Part shown: positions 7,694 to 14,977 of the stretch, in pieces | Position numbering within the stretch: the stretch's first letter is position 1 | Layout of the letters: each line of letters opens with the position of its first letter | The notes under the pieces: model-generated | Databases searched by the model: none | What the model was told of the DNA's origin: nothing | Seen by the model: only the letters and a program-made list of their open reading frames with translations | Position numbers and translations under genes: made by a program | Source of the DNA: Denitrificimonas halotolerans | Lineage (GTDB): Bacteria > Pseudomonadota > Gammaproteobacteria > Pseudomonadales > Pseudomonadaceae | DNA length: 64,000 nucleotides | Assembly: GCF_034259425.1 (NCBI RefSeq) | Contig: NZ_JAXIVU010000014.1 | Coordinates: forward strand, 3,499 to 67,498 | Direction of reading: 5' to 3'

Positions 7694-9421
7694 TCATGCG
7701 GTTGCGGGTTCCGTTGTCCGAGCAAGCGCCTGCCAGGCCTCATAGGTACTCATGAATACGCGGCCGTTGAGCTGCGCCGGGAATTCAACCAGCTGCAGTC
7801 GATCCATCACCGGACCTTTCACTTCCGCCAGATGCAGCTGGATACCCGCGTCCTTGAGCCGTTGATTGATCGACTCCAGACTGTCCAGCGCCGAGGCATC
7901 AATATGGTTGATCGCCTGACAGCTCAGCACCAGATGCTGCATCTGCGGATGCTGGCTGACCAGCTCCAGTACGCGATCCTCAAGGTAACGGGCATTGGGG
8001 AAGTAGAGACTCTCATCCACCCGCAACAGCAGCAGATGCGGATCGGTTTCTACCTGATGACGTTCCACATTGCGAAAATGTTCAGTCCCGCTCAACCGCC
8101 CGACCACGGCACTGTGCGGGCGGCTGGTGCGATACAGGTGCAGCGCCAGCGACAGCCCGACTCCGGCCAGAATACCGGCTTCCACGCCCTGCAGCAGAGT
8201 AATGACAATGGTGGCCAGCATGGCGGAAAAATCGGCTTTTGAGTAACGCCAGGTATGGTTGATCGCATGCAGATCCACCAGCGACAGTACGGCGATAATG
8301 ATCGTTGCCGCCAGAGTGGCGATCGGCAGTGTTGCCAGCAGCGGGGTGAACCAAAGGATCACCACCAGAATGCCGACAGCCGTAAAGGCACCGGCGGCAG
8401 GGGTGCGTGCCCCGGCATCAAAATTCACCACCGAGCGCGAGAAGCCACCCGTCACCGGCATCCCGGCACTTAACGCCGAGCCAAGATTGGCGCAGCCCAG
8501 CCCGACCAGCTCCTGATCCGGGTCGATGCGCTCACGTCGTTTGGCGGCAAGCGTCTGCCCTACCGAGACCGATTCGACAAAACCGACAATACTGATCAGC
8601 AGCGCACCCACCCAAAGCTGCTGCCAAAGGCTCGCATCGCCGGAAGGCAGAGTCAGGGGTGGCAAACCCGCCGGAATATCGCCCACGACGGCCAGACCGG
8701 TTGCAGCCAGGTCAAAGGCTGCCGCAATCCAGGTGGTGACGACAACGGCAAGAATGGGCGCCAGACGCCCCAACCCGCCAGCCAGACCCTTGCTCAGCCC
8801 CAGGCGTTGCAGCAGTGGCACCAGCCAGCGGCGAGCGCCGTACAGAAACAGTAAAGTACCGGCACCGATCATCAGGGTGGTCAGGTTCAGATTCGGCAGG
8901 TTGCGCGCCAGATCGGCCAGCAACTCGGGCAGACTGTGGCCACTGGCGGCGATACCCAGCAGGTGTTTGAGCTGGCTGAAGGCAATAATCACCGCAGACG
9001 CTGTAATGAACCCGGAAATCACCGGGTGACTGAGGAAGTTGGCCAGAAATCCCAGCCGGAACAGCCCCATCAGCGTCAACATCAAACCGGAGATAAAGGT
9101 CAGCAAAATCACGGTCGAAAGATATTCGGCACTGCCCGGCGCGGCAATGGCACCGGCAGCTGCCGCCGTCATCAGGGCAATGACGGCCACCGGCCCTACC
9201 GAGAGGGTACGGCTGGTGCCAAAGACCGCATAGAGCACCAATGGTGCGATACTGGCGTAGAGTCCCACCTCGGGTGGCAACCCGGCCAGCATCGCGTAGG
9301 CCAGCGACTGCGGGATCAGCATGACGGTCACGATCACCGCGGCCAGAATATCCTGATTGAGAGTTGTCAGGCGGTAGCTCGGTAACCATTCAAGAAATGG
9401 AAAATACTTTCGGATGTTCAC
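7694..9421 (-). CDS. SulP/SLC26-family anion permease with STAS domain
   Basis: A 575-residue transporter. The N-terminal two thirds hold the multi-helix transport core with the family opening DILAAVIVTVMLIPQSLAYAMLAGLPPEVGLYAS (given here only as a recognisable region, residues about 25-58) and MPVTGGFSRSVVN near 320. The C-terminal 120 residues are a cytoplasmic STAS domain with CQAINHIDASALDSLE. SulP proteins move sulfate, bicarbonate or other anions. Sulfate, sulfite or thiosulfate is suggested by the neighbouring sulfur genes, but the substrate cannot be read from sequence. It is 26 bases downstream of the DUF442 gene and 130 bases upstream of the octaheme gene, so a shared operon is likely. 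Base use is visibly GC-richer than the chromosomal genes to the right. Confidence 0.92.
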   Translation of the reverse strand: MNIRKYFPFLEWLPSYRLTTLNQDILAAVIVTVMLIPQSLAYAMLAGLPPEVGLYASIAPLVLYAVFGTSRTLSVGPVAVIALMTAAAAGAIAAPGSAEYLSTVILLTFISGLMLTLMGLFRLGFLANFLSHPVISGFITASAVIIAFSQLKHLLGIAASGHSLPELLADLARNLPNLNLTTLMIGAGTLLFLYGARRWLVPLLQRLGLSKGLAGGLGRLAPILAVVVTTWIAAAFDLAATGLAVVGDIPAGLPPLTLPSGDASLWQQLWVGALLISIVGFVESVSVGQTLAAKRRERIDPDQELVGLGCANLGSALSAGMPVTGGFSRSVVNFDAGARTPAAGAFTAVGILVVILWFTPLLATLPIATLAATIIIAVLSLVDLHAINHTWRYSKADFSAMLATIVITLLQGVEAGILAGVGLSLALHLYRTSRPHSAVVGRLSGTEHFRNVERHQVETDPHLLLLRVDESLYFPNARYLEDRVLELVSQHPQMQHLVLSCQAINHIDASALDSLESINQRLKDAGIQLHLAEVKGPVMDRLQLVEFPAQLNGRVFMSTYEAWQALARTTEPATA

Positions 9422-9447
9422 TCAAATTCCTTGAGACCTGGGTCAGG

Positions 9448-9870
9448 TCATCGCTTTTTGAATGTGTCTTTCTGCTCGTGCAGGTCGTGCCCTGCGGCGT
9501 GGGCTGCCTGCAGCAAGGGCCCCAAGTCACAGATCGCCTGCTGCATCTGGTTATGAATCCAAAGAGAAACAGCCCGACGTCCGCTGCGACAGAACCCCAA
9601 TATAGGTGACGGTAGCGTTTCGATTGCTTCGCCAAAGGCTTCAACGACTTCAGGCGTGTACTCTCCGGGAGTGACAGGAATCTCGACCCACTCGATACCG
9701 GCCGCTTTTGCCGCCTGACGCAATTCGGTGGCGTCAATGTGGTCTTCAGCTTCGCCGGGCATACGATTACAGATGATCGATCGAAAGCCTCGTGATTTTA
9801 GTTCTGCCATGTCGCCAGGGTAGATGGCATGGCAGATCGAAAAGCCAGGTTCAAGTTCCTTGATATCCAT
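9448..9870 (-). CDS. DUF442/TIGR01244-family sulfurtransferase or phosphatase-like protein
   Basis: A 140-residue protein with the dual-specificity-phosphatase-like fold. The P-loop is CRSGRR (near residue 94, GFCRSGRRAVSLW), and FRSIICNRMPGE near residue 30 is characteristic of TIGR01244. In the Blh proteins of sulfide-detoxification operons this domain is fused to, or encoded next to, an MBL persulfide dioxygenase. It is thought to act as a sulfurtransferase. Here it is the first gene of the SulP/octaheme operon. The region just upstream holds the remains of a second MBL gene, which fits an ancestral MBL-DUF442 pairing. Confidence 0.85.
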   Translation of the reverse strand: MDIKELEPGFSICHAIYPGDMAELKSRGFRSIICNRMPGEAEDHIDATELRQAAKAAGIEWVEIPVTPGEYTPEVVEAFGEAIETLPSPILGFCRSGRRAVSLWIHNQMQQAICDLGPLLQAAHAAGHDLHEQKDTFKKR

Positions 9871-9890
9871 GTATGAGCCCTCTTTATTAG

Positions 9891-9964
9891 AACAGGTTGA
9901 TCAGTACTTTCAGAGACACCAGAGCGTTGTCTTCGGCAGGCTCAGTACCTTCTGGGTTCAACGA
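9891..9964 (-). pseudogene. Deleted relic of a second MBL persulfide-dioxygenase gene
   Basis: Bases 9891-9940 match the 3' end of the intact MBL gene (2776-2826) with only a few differences, including the GQVYLKVPINLF tail coding. The match then jumps: 9935-9964 continues as 3052-3081. The two matched pieces meet at the shared word CGGCAGG, so about 225 bases were lost between two short direct repeats. The relic stops matching after about 9964. It therefore represents a duplicated gene reduced to about 74 bases. Confidence 0.8.
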
Positions 9965-10316
9965 CACAAGGTAAATTTAAAGAGTTGAGGTTGGCTATTG
10001 GGTCGATGGTTATTCGCCCCATGCTAAAGTGTGAGCGGGAACCAAACCGGGTTTTTGCGCACAAGCCCGCTATATGGAGAGGGAAACTGAATGCCCGCCT
10101 GCAGCAAAAAAAACAGAGTCCGCGAAGTCGTGGCTGTTTGGAATCTCGTCGTAACAATTGCAACCTCCTTATCCCATGAAATTGCTGTCAGTCGAGCCAT
10201 CAGGGCGGTGTGCCATCCGGCCTGCCGAAGCAGGCCGGAGTCAGCACCGATGGGTATCAGAGCTGTTGGGTACTATTGTTTCGAGCATAGTGTTCGAGCA
10301 ATAGTGACAGCCTGAA
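9965..10316. other. Gene-free stretch with a strong 9-bp hairpin
   Basis: No credible coding sequence is seen. A perfect 9-bp inverted repeat with a CGAA loop (10217-10238, CCGGCCTGC pairing with GCAGGCCGG) lies downstream of the peroxiredoxin gene. It could stop transcription from that gene or act as an mRNA 3'-end stabiliser, although no T-tract follows on either strand. A minus-strand AAGGAGG near 10165 is not followed by a convincing gene and may be a leftover ribosome-binding site. Confidence 0.5.
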
Positions 10317-10970
10317 TTAAGACGGCTGTTTGGTAGTACGCAGGTACGGCAGTTTGACGTCGATTTCGCCGAACTTGGCCTTGGCTTCTTCATCGTTCAG
10401 CGACAGAGCCACGATCACGTCATCACCCACTTCCCAGTTGGCGCCGGTTGCGATCGGCACCTTGTAGGTGGCCTGCAGCGCATCCAGAGCACGTACGACT
10501 TCAGCGAAGTTACGGCCGATGGACATCGGGTAGGTCATGGACAGCTGCAGCTTCTTGTCCGGGCTGAAGATGAACACGACACGCACGCTGGCAGAGTCGG
10601 CCGCGGTACGGCCATCTGGCAGGTAGGCATCAGCCGGCAGCATGTCCAGTGCCTTGGCAACGGCCATGTCTTCGTCAGCGATGATCGGGAACTTGGCCGG
10701 TGCACCGGCGTATTTCTCGATATCGGCTTTCCATTCAACGTGCTCGTCCACGCCGTCAACGGACAGACCGATCACCTTGGTGCCGCGCTTTTCCCACTCG
10801 GCTGCCAACTGAGCGACTGCACCGAATTCGGTGGTGCAGACCGGGGTGAAGTCTTTCGGGTGGCTGAACAGGATCGCCCAGCTGTCACCGATGAAGTCGT
10901 GCAGTTTGAAGTCGCCCAGATCGGTTTTCAGATCAAGGTTGGGTACGGTGTCATTAATACGAAGTGCCAT
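10317..10970 (-). CDS. 1-Cys peroxiredoxin (Prx6 group)
   Basis: A 217-residue cytoplasmic thiol peroxidase. The catalytic motif PVCTTE, within HPKDFTPVCTTEFG near residues 36-50, marks the peroxidatic cysteine in the Prx6 subgroup. The long C-terminal extension with MTYPMSIGRNFAEVVRALDALQ fits Prx6-type 1-Cys enzymes, and I see no conserved resolving cysteine. Prx6 proteins reduce hydrogen peroxide and organic peroxides; members near persulfide dioxygenases may handle sulfur stress, which is inference. It is a single-gene unit with a 14-bp palindrome in its promoter region (11031-11044), and AGGAG-like bases are weak before the ATG. GC content resembles the sulfur cluster, so it probably travelled with it. 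Confidence 0.92.
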   Translation of the reverse strand: MALRINDTVPNLDLKTDLGDFKLHDFIGDSWAILFSHPKDFTPVCTTEFGAVAQLAAEWEKRGTKVIGLSVDGVDEHVEWKADIEKYAGAPAKFPIIADEDMAVAKALDMLPADAYLPDGRTAADSASVRVVFIFSPDKKLQLSMTYPMSIGRNFAEVVRALDALQATYKVPIATGANWEVGDDVIVALSLNDEEAKAKFGEIDVKLPYLRTTKQPS

Positions 10971-11030
10971 CGTTTATTTCTCCAGTTGTCATCCATTTGG
11001 CGCTGCTGCGCCGCTACTGAAAACACAGTA

Positions 11031-11044
11031 TTATAAGCTTATAA
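11031..11044. promoter_or_regulatory. Perfect 14-bp palindrome upstream of peroxiredoxin gene
   Basis: TTATAAGCTTATAA reads the same on both strands. It lies 61-74 bases upstream of the peroxiredoxin ATG and next to the start of the plus-strand remnant gene. Its position suits a promoter or operator; it can also supply a -10-like TATAAG. No regulator is encoded beside it. Confidence 0.4.
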
Positions 11045-11060
11045 CAAAATCAAATTTAAC

Positions 11061-11429
11061 ATGGCAATGGGGGCAATAGTAGAAGTTTATTGCATTGTCC
11101 CCATTATCAATCCTGCAGAGCCAGCGCATTCTATTCAAGAGAAGATCAGGTACTTGGGTAGTGGTAAATTGAAGCTGGATGATCCTATTTTAAACGATCA
11201 AATCAACCAAGTGCTCAACCTTAACTACTACCGCTTGAATGAGAACCGTAAAGCGGTAATTGATGCGGTGCAGCATGTGTTAGCGAGGACTAAAGGCAGT
11301 GCGACCACTGGTGGATTGCAGAGATTGCTTCAGGATTGGTCATCTTTAGATCGCCAGGGTAAACACAAGTCATTTTGTGGGGCTGCTATTTATTATTTGA
11401 ATAAAAAGCTTGAGCGGGTAAAAAAATAA
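11061..11429 (+). pseudogene. Probable C-terminal remnant of a TIGR02646/PtuB-like HNH protein
   Basis: The 122-residue frame contains VLNLNYYRLNENRKAVIDAV. This resembles the LNLN-x-x-x-L-x-x-x-R segment found after the HNH nuclease core in TIGR02646 and Septu/retron PtuB-type proteins. The preceding VPIINPAEP also fits the stretch just after the HNH motifs in that family. The HNH core itself (DHF/CxYC) is missing, no ribosome-binding site precedes the ATG, and the frame begins right at the edge of the GC-rich sulfur segment. I therefore read it as the tail of a defence gene cut by insertion of that segment. Recognition is by eye from a short motif. Confidence 0.45.
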
Positions 11430-11438
11430 ACGCCAATG

Positions 11439-11480
11439 AACCAAGCCAAGCAGCTTACGCTGCCTGACTTGGTTGCTTTT
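11439..11480 (+). terminator. Rho-independent terminator
   Basis: A long hairpin runs from AACCAAG at 11439 to CTTGGTT at 11474 with loop TTAC and two mismatches in about 16 pairs. GCTTTT follows. It would end transcription from the PtuB-like remnant on the plus strand. Confidence 0.6.
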
Positions 11481-11505
11481 ATCTCGCTGAGCTGAAAGTT
11501 TAGAG

Positions 11506-11682
11506 TCAATCGTTGCTGTCTTCGTCTTCGTAATCGCTGTCCAGCTGGTAAGTAGCAGTATGTCCGCTTAAGCATGTGCCGACCCAAGGCTCTGTTGGAT
11601 CATCTTTATCGCAGGGAACTCGGGCACTACAAAACGGACATAAAGGGTCGGAAAACTCAACGGTGTAAGTGAAGGTGTCCAT
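11506..11682 (-). CDS. Small protein with CxxC/CxxxxH zinc-type motif, unknown
   Basis: A 58-residue acidic protein starting MDTFTYTVEFSDPLCPFC. The start at 11682 is chosen because AAAGGAAC precedes it; the frame could extend to 11775 but that part has no ribosome-binding site. Cysteines in CPFC (near 16-19), a second cysteine near 24 and C-LSGH near 43-47 could bind one zinc. The C-terminus is strongly acidic (DSDYEDEDSND). I do not recognise a family. Its position inside the island, next to other minus-strand mobile genes, suggests island cargo or a small regulator. Confidence 0.5.
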   Translation of the reverse strand: MDTFTYTVEFSDPLCPFCSARVPCDKDDPTEPWVGTCLSGHTATYQLDSDYEDEDSND

Positions 11683-11797
11683 TGCATGTGTTCCTTTAAA
11701 ACATAGGTTCACTGTGTTGCTTTCATGCCTCGTTACTAAGGCAGAGAACAGCATCCTCCTATGGCCAGTGGTCATTTGGCCCAGAAGGGAGCTTTAT

Positions 11798-12262
11798 TTA
11801 CAGGCTGATTGAGTTGGATATTCTTTTTAAAAGCGGGATGGCTTTTGCCGCTGCTATTTTTAAAAATCTCTCCTTTAGTGTTTCAGGTAAGTTTTTCATG
11901 ACCATGATGACAAACTGACTGAATGGCAGCTTGATGTGCTCCCACAGCGTTGGCTTTCGATATTGAATACTTTCATTGAGTCTTTTAAGACGGTATTCGA
12001 CTTCATTGCGCTCCTCAATATATTCCTGATGCTGGTCTTCTGTGATTTGGCCTAGTTTGTACCAGAGCTGTAAATCGCTACCTATTTTCTCTGTGACAGA
12101 ATAGATCTTGTGATGCTCTGGGCTGCTAATGAGCTGCTCTTTTGTGTAGGTGTGCGTTTTGAAAAGCCAGCCCTCTGTCTGGCTGGTTTTATTACTTAAT
12201 CGTTCTAGGCATTCATAAGGTATTTTGAATTTGTTTTTTATATTCAGTTTTACAATTCGCAT
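11798..12262 (-). CDS. Hypothetical island protein
   Basis: A 154-residue protein with no family I recognise. The middle (about residues 70-100, TEDQHQEYIEERNEVEYRLKRL) looks helical and charged, compatible with a coiled coil. The C-terminus, rich in Leu/Ile/Lys, may be an amphipathic helix. No signal peptide or metal motif is seen. AAAAAGG lies 7 bases before the ATG at 12262. The gene is separated from the RadC-type gene by about 100 bases containing a small GCCAA/TTGGC hairpin. Base composition is AT-richer than the sulfur cluster and similar to the rest of the island's right part. Confidence 0.55.
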   Translation of the reverse strand: MRIVKLNIKNKFKIPYECLERLSNKTSQTEGWLFKTHTYTKEQLISSPEHHKIYSVTEKIGSDLQLWYKLGQITEDQHQEYIEERNEVEYRLKRLNESIQYRKPTLWEHIKLPFSQFVIMVMKNLPETLKERFLKIAAAKAIPLLKRISNSISL

Positions 12263-12369
12263 GTTTGGCCTTTTTAACTAAATAAATTTTCATCTATGCT
12301 TGATCTCGCAAGGCGTAAGCTCTTGGCGTGAGAGCCAAGCAGTATGCAGCCTGGCTGGTTTTCACATGG

Positions 12370-12870
12370 CTACATGTTCCCGTTTTCCACAAGCGAATAG
12401 CATCCATCCGTCCCAACGATGATGTGATCCAGCACCCGCACGTCTACCAGTGCCAGCGCCTCCTTTAAGCGGGTGGTGAGGTGAATGTCGGCCTGGCTTG
12501 GTTCTGGATTACCTGAAGGGTGATTGTGGGTAATGATCATGGCTGCAGCGTTATGCTCCAGTGCAGTCTTTACCACTTCACGCGGGTATACAGATGCTGA
12601 GTCGATGGTGCCTCTGAACAGTTCGTGGAAGCCAATGATCTTGTGCTTAGTGTCCAGTAGCAGCACGGCAAAGACCTCATGTTCATAATCATGCAGCAGC
12701 GTGCGCAGGTGTTCCTTAACTGCCTGTGGGCTTTCTAATGCACGGCCTTTGCTGAGACGCTTCTGTGAGAGTTGTTTGGCCATGGTCAAGATATCGTGTT
12801 CAGTAACGATCGGTGACTCCATGACATAGGTGCCAGGTTCAGTACCGGCTTTAAGCATGTGATAGCGCAT
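12370..12870 (-). CDS. RadC/JAB-domain protein of mobile elements
   Basis: A 166-residue protein with the JAB1/MPN-type metal motif: HNHPSGNPEPSQAD near residues 117-130, and an upstream Glu in HEVFAVLLLD. It equals the C-terminal domain of RadC without the helix-hairpin-helix N-terminus. This short form is common on ICEs, plasmids and prophages. A full-length chromosomal radC lies at 27869-28543; the two share phrases such as EALALVDVRVLDH. Function is unresolved; a role in recombination or DNA repair has been proposed but not proven. ATG 12870 is preferred because AAGGAA precedes it. The frame extension to 12891 starts inside the terminator T-tract of the upstream gene. Confidence 0.88.
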   Translation of the reverse strand: MRYHMLKAGTEPGTYVMESPIVTEHDILTMAKQLSQKRLSKGRALESPQAVKEHLRTLLHDYEHEVFAVLLLDTKHKIIGFHELFRGTIDSASVYPREVVKTALEHNAAAMIITHNHPSGNPEPSQADIHLTTRLKEALALVDVRVLDHIIVGTDGCYSLVENGNM

Positions 12871-12891
12871 GATGTTTTTCCTTATAGGCAT

Positions 12892-12917
12892 AAAAAAGCC
12901 ACCTCGATGGGTGGCTT
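12892..12917 (-). terminator. Rho-independent terminator between RDF-like and RadC-type genes
   Basis: On the minus strand, AAGCCACC (12917-12910) pairs with GGTGGCTT (12903-12896) around a 6-base loop, followed by TTTTTT. It lies 22 bases before the RadC-type start codon and would reduce read-through from the upstream gene. Confidence 0.75.
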
Positions 12918-12943
12918 GAAATAGTGGGAAGTCCAGTGTGTGA

Positions 12944-13843
12944 TTAAGCGTTGCTGGCGTTAGCGCTCGCTTTACGGTGAAGTTTGTCTGCCAGTGACCG
13001 TTCAGCTAGAACATGGGCTTTCAGGTCATTGTTGGCTCTACTTTCGGTAGGGTAAAACTCTTCAACGATTGCGCTGATGTCATCTTCATCCTCTTCAAAA
13101 GCTCCATTACCTAAGCCAGCGCTGGCAATGTGGTCCAGCGCATCTTGATTGAATCCAGTCTGTTGTCGTTGTTCGTGCAGCTGCTTAGCAGCGAGTAAAG
13201 TGTCAGGCATGCTCAGTCCTTCACGTAACGTAATGTCAGCGTAAAAGATGGGCGTACCACGGCTTTGGCGTGTGGACTTACCACGCAAGCGCAGCTCCAG
13301 TGGCAGACAAGACAAGAGATTGTTTGAGATGGCCTTAAAGTAATTCAAGCGAGCAGTGAGGGTGCGGATGCTGTTAAAACCTGTGGTGCGAAACACGAAG
13401 CTGCCCATGCTGTCGTCGTCACCAATCAGGACGTTCAAGCGAGCGTATGGCTTACAGGCATTGCCTTGTGCCAGTGGGCAGCTATCGGGTGATGGACAAG
13501 GTAACGACTGAATGCCGCTTTCCGTTTGACGCTTGCACGTCTCGCCATTACCTACGCATAACGGACGACCGGTGTTGCGATCAAACAAGCTGTAGTCAGC
13601 ACGAAAGTTTAGTTCAGGTTCGTTAAACAGTAACCGAATCGGGATGCTACGCAGCTTGCCTTCTTGCTCCTGGCGTAGGTCATCATTCAGCGGGTGCAAT
13701 AACCAACCGTCACGGGTTTGTACCTGTGAGGTGATAGTGAACTGATCATCTTTTTCAGGCAGACGTTTACCGTTCTTTTCCACAACGCGCCCAATTGAAA
13801 TACGCCCCAGCACTGGTGGGGTAATAGCTAAGCCTTTCAGCAT
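12944..13843 (-). CDS. Cysteine-motif protein of ICE/phage type, possibly recombination directionality factor-like
   Basis: A 299-residue protein. Residues about 100-137 hold a cluster of cysteines (GNGETCKRQ, LPCPSPDSCPLAQGNACKPY) that could form a zinc or Fe-S site. An F-R-T-T-G-x-x-S/N-I-R-x-L segment follows near residue 158. This architecture is seen in proteins annotated as hydrolase or metal-binding protein in SXT/R391-type ICEs, and in the gp3/gp44-like recombination directionality factors of phages. I recognise the general type only. AAGGAG lies 6 bases before ATG 13843. A strong hairpin sits between this gene and the upstream YqaJ gene. If it is an RDF it would control excision by the neighbouring integrase. 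Confidence 0.6.
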   Translation of the reverse strand: MLKGLAITPPVLGRISIGRVVEKNGKRLPEKDDQFTITSQVQTRDGWLLHPLNDDLRQEQEGKLRSIPIRLLFNEPELNFRADYSLFDRNTGRPLCVGNGETCKRQTESGIQSLPCPSPDSCPLAQGNACKPYARLNVLIGDDDSMGSFVFRTTGFNSIRTLTARLNYFKAISNNLLSCLPLELRLRGKSTRQSRGTPIFYADITLREGLSMPDTLLAAKQLHEQRQQTGFNQDALDHIASAGLGNGAFEEDEDDISAIVEEFYPTESRANNDLKAHVLAERSLADKLHRKASANASNA

Positions 13844-13860
13844 GATGTTCTCCTTAAAGC

Positions 13861-13901
13861 ATAAAGCCCCCTGACTGCATAACGCGGCCAGGGGGCTTTA
13901 T
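13861..13901. terminator. 13-bp perfect stem, intergenic terminator or attenuator
   Basis: ATAAAGCCCCCTG (13861-13873) pairs perfectly with CAGGGGGCTTTAT (13889-13901) over a 15-base loop. On the minus strand it lies after the YqaJ gene and 18 bases before the next start codon. The run of T after it is weak, so partial termination or attenuation is more likely than a full stop. Confidence 0.6.
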
Positions 13902-13921
13902 GTTGTGTTGGTTGAGTGAAA

Positions 13922-14932
13922 CTATGAGATTAAGAAACGACGACTGCCTTTGCGCAAGGCTTGGTATTGCTCTTTAAGGTGGGGCATGTCACGCAGCAAA
14001 GATGCTGTATCAAAAGTAATGCTGTCTTTAGCTTTCTTCCAAGTCACCGCGCCTGAAGCAAACATCGCACGTGAAGCATCGCCCATCGCTTGTTGGATCT
14101 TTTGCTTGAGGGCAGACTCGTGTTTCTCTTGTTCACTGATAGTGTCACGCACCTGTTTGAGCGTTTCATACGCCAGGGTGAGTTCTTCATCCACCGAGAA
14201 ATCAACGGTTTCACCTTGGTCTTGCGGGAACAAGCAGCGCAGCGCTGTATCTGCAGACGCTGAGCCATCTGCCGGTGGCGGTGTATCGGTTTCCACGTAG
14301 TTCCAGAATTGCCGTTCTAGCTCAATGAGTTGTGCAATCATGGTTTCGTCACGCTCAATACGATAGATCTCCAAGTGCTGCCCACCGAGCAGCACAGCAA
14401 CGTCTGCAGCTTGTTTGCCAGTGACGGCTAACTGATGCATAACTTGCAGTTGCACGTACTCAGGCACGCCTTCTTTCCAAAGACGAGAGCCATTGATACC
14501 GGCTGTTTTGCACTCCAGAATTTGCACATCTTCAACGCCAATCACCTCACGGTCGATATTAGCTAGCATCCACGAAAGCTCTGGATCAGGGTGCTGCAAT
14601 ACCGCATTGATGCGACGGACACGGTTTCCCGTTTTGTTGGTGTAGTGCGAGGCCACAATCGGCTCCAAGATCGTGCCCCAAAATGCAGGGCTGGTGTCGT
14701 CACTTGGATCAAGTTGCGGTAACTCTGCATCACGGCCTGTTTTCTCCATCCATAACTCAAGCTGTGACTTGTAAGGGTTTAATCCAACAGCAGCTGCAGC
14801 GTCAGAGCTGCCGATACCTTTCTTACGGATGTTCAGCCATTCTTCACGCTCCAGGTTCTTAGTGCTGACTAAGCGCAAAGCAGGGCGGTTAATGATGGCT
14901 TTTACTTCTGTATTGACTTGATTGGTTTGCAT
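13922..14932 (-). CDS. YqaJ-family viral-type recombinase exonuclease
   Basis: A 336-residue lambda-exonuclease-like protein. The N-terminal 200 residues carry the YqaJ signature: EEWLNIRKKGIGSSDAAAAVG near 30-50, WGTILEPIVASHY near 87-100 with the catalytic Glu, ANIDREVIG (Asp) near 124 and ILECKTAG (Glu-x-Lys) near 137. These are the PD-(D/E)XK nuclease positions. The C-terminal part is helical. Such exonucleases resect double-stranded DNA and normally work with a Bet/RecT annealing protein, which is not visible in this window. A GGAG lies 9 bases before ATG 14932. The gene is 45 bases downstream of the DUF932 gene and presumably in the same operon. Confidence 0.88.
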   Translation of the reverse strand: MQTNQVNTEVKAIINRPALRLVSTKNLEREEWLNIRKKGIGSSDAAAAVGLNPYKSQLELWMEKTGRDAELPQLDPSDDTSPAFWGTILEPIVASHYTNKTGNRVRRINAVLQHPDPELSWMLANIDREVIGVEDVQILECKTAGINGSRLWKEGVPEYVQLQVMHQLAVTGKQAADVAVLLGGQHLEIYRIERDETMIAQLIELERQFWNYVETDTPPPADGSASADTALRCLFPQDQGETVDFSVDEELTLAYETLKQVRDTISEQEKHESALKQKIQQAMGDASRAMFASGAVTWKKAKDSITFDTASLLRDMPHLKEQYQALRKGSRRFLIS

Positions 14933-14977
14933 GATAAATACTCCATTACGCTATAACGTAACTCTATGTATTGAAAT

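Noticed and set aside
8526..9385. Several open frames antisense to the SulP gene
   Set aside because: Arg/Ser/Gly/His-rich translations without start signals, fully explained as shadows of SulP codons.
9942..10163. 73-codon minus-strand frame near an AAGGAGG
   Set aside because: The ribosome-binding-like site touches a TTG directly, the protein looks random, and the frame runs into the MBL relic. Treated as decayed DNA.
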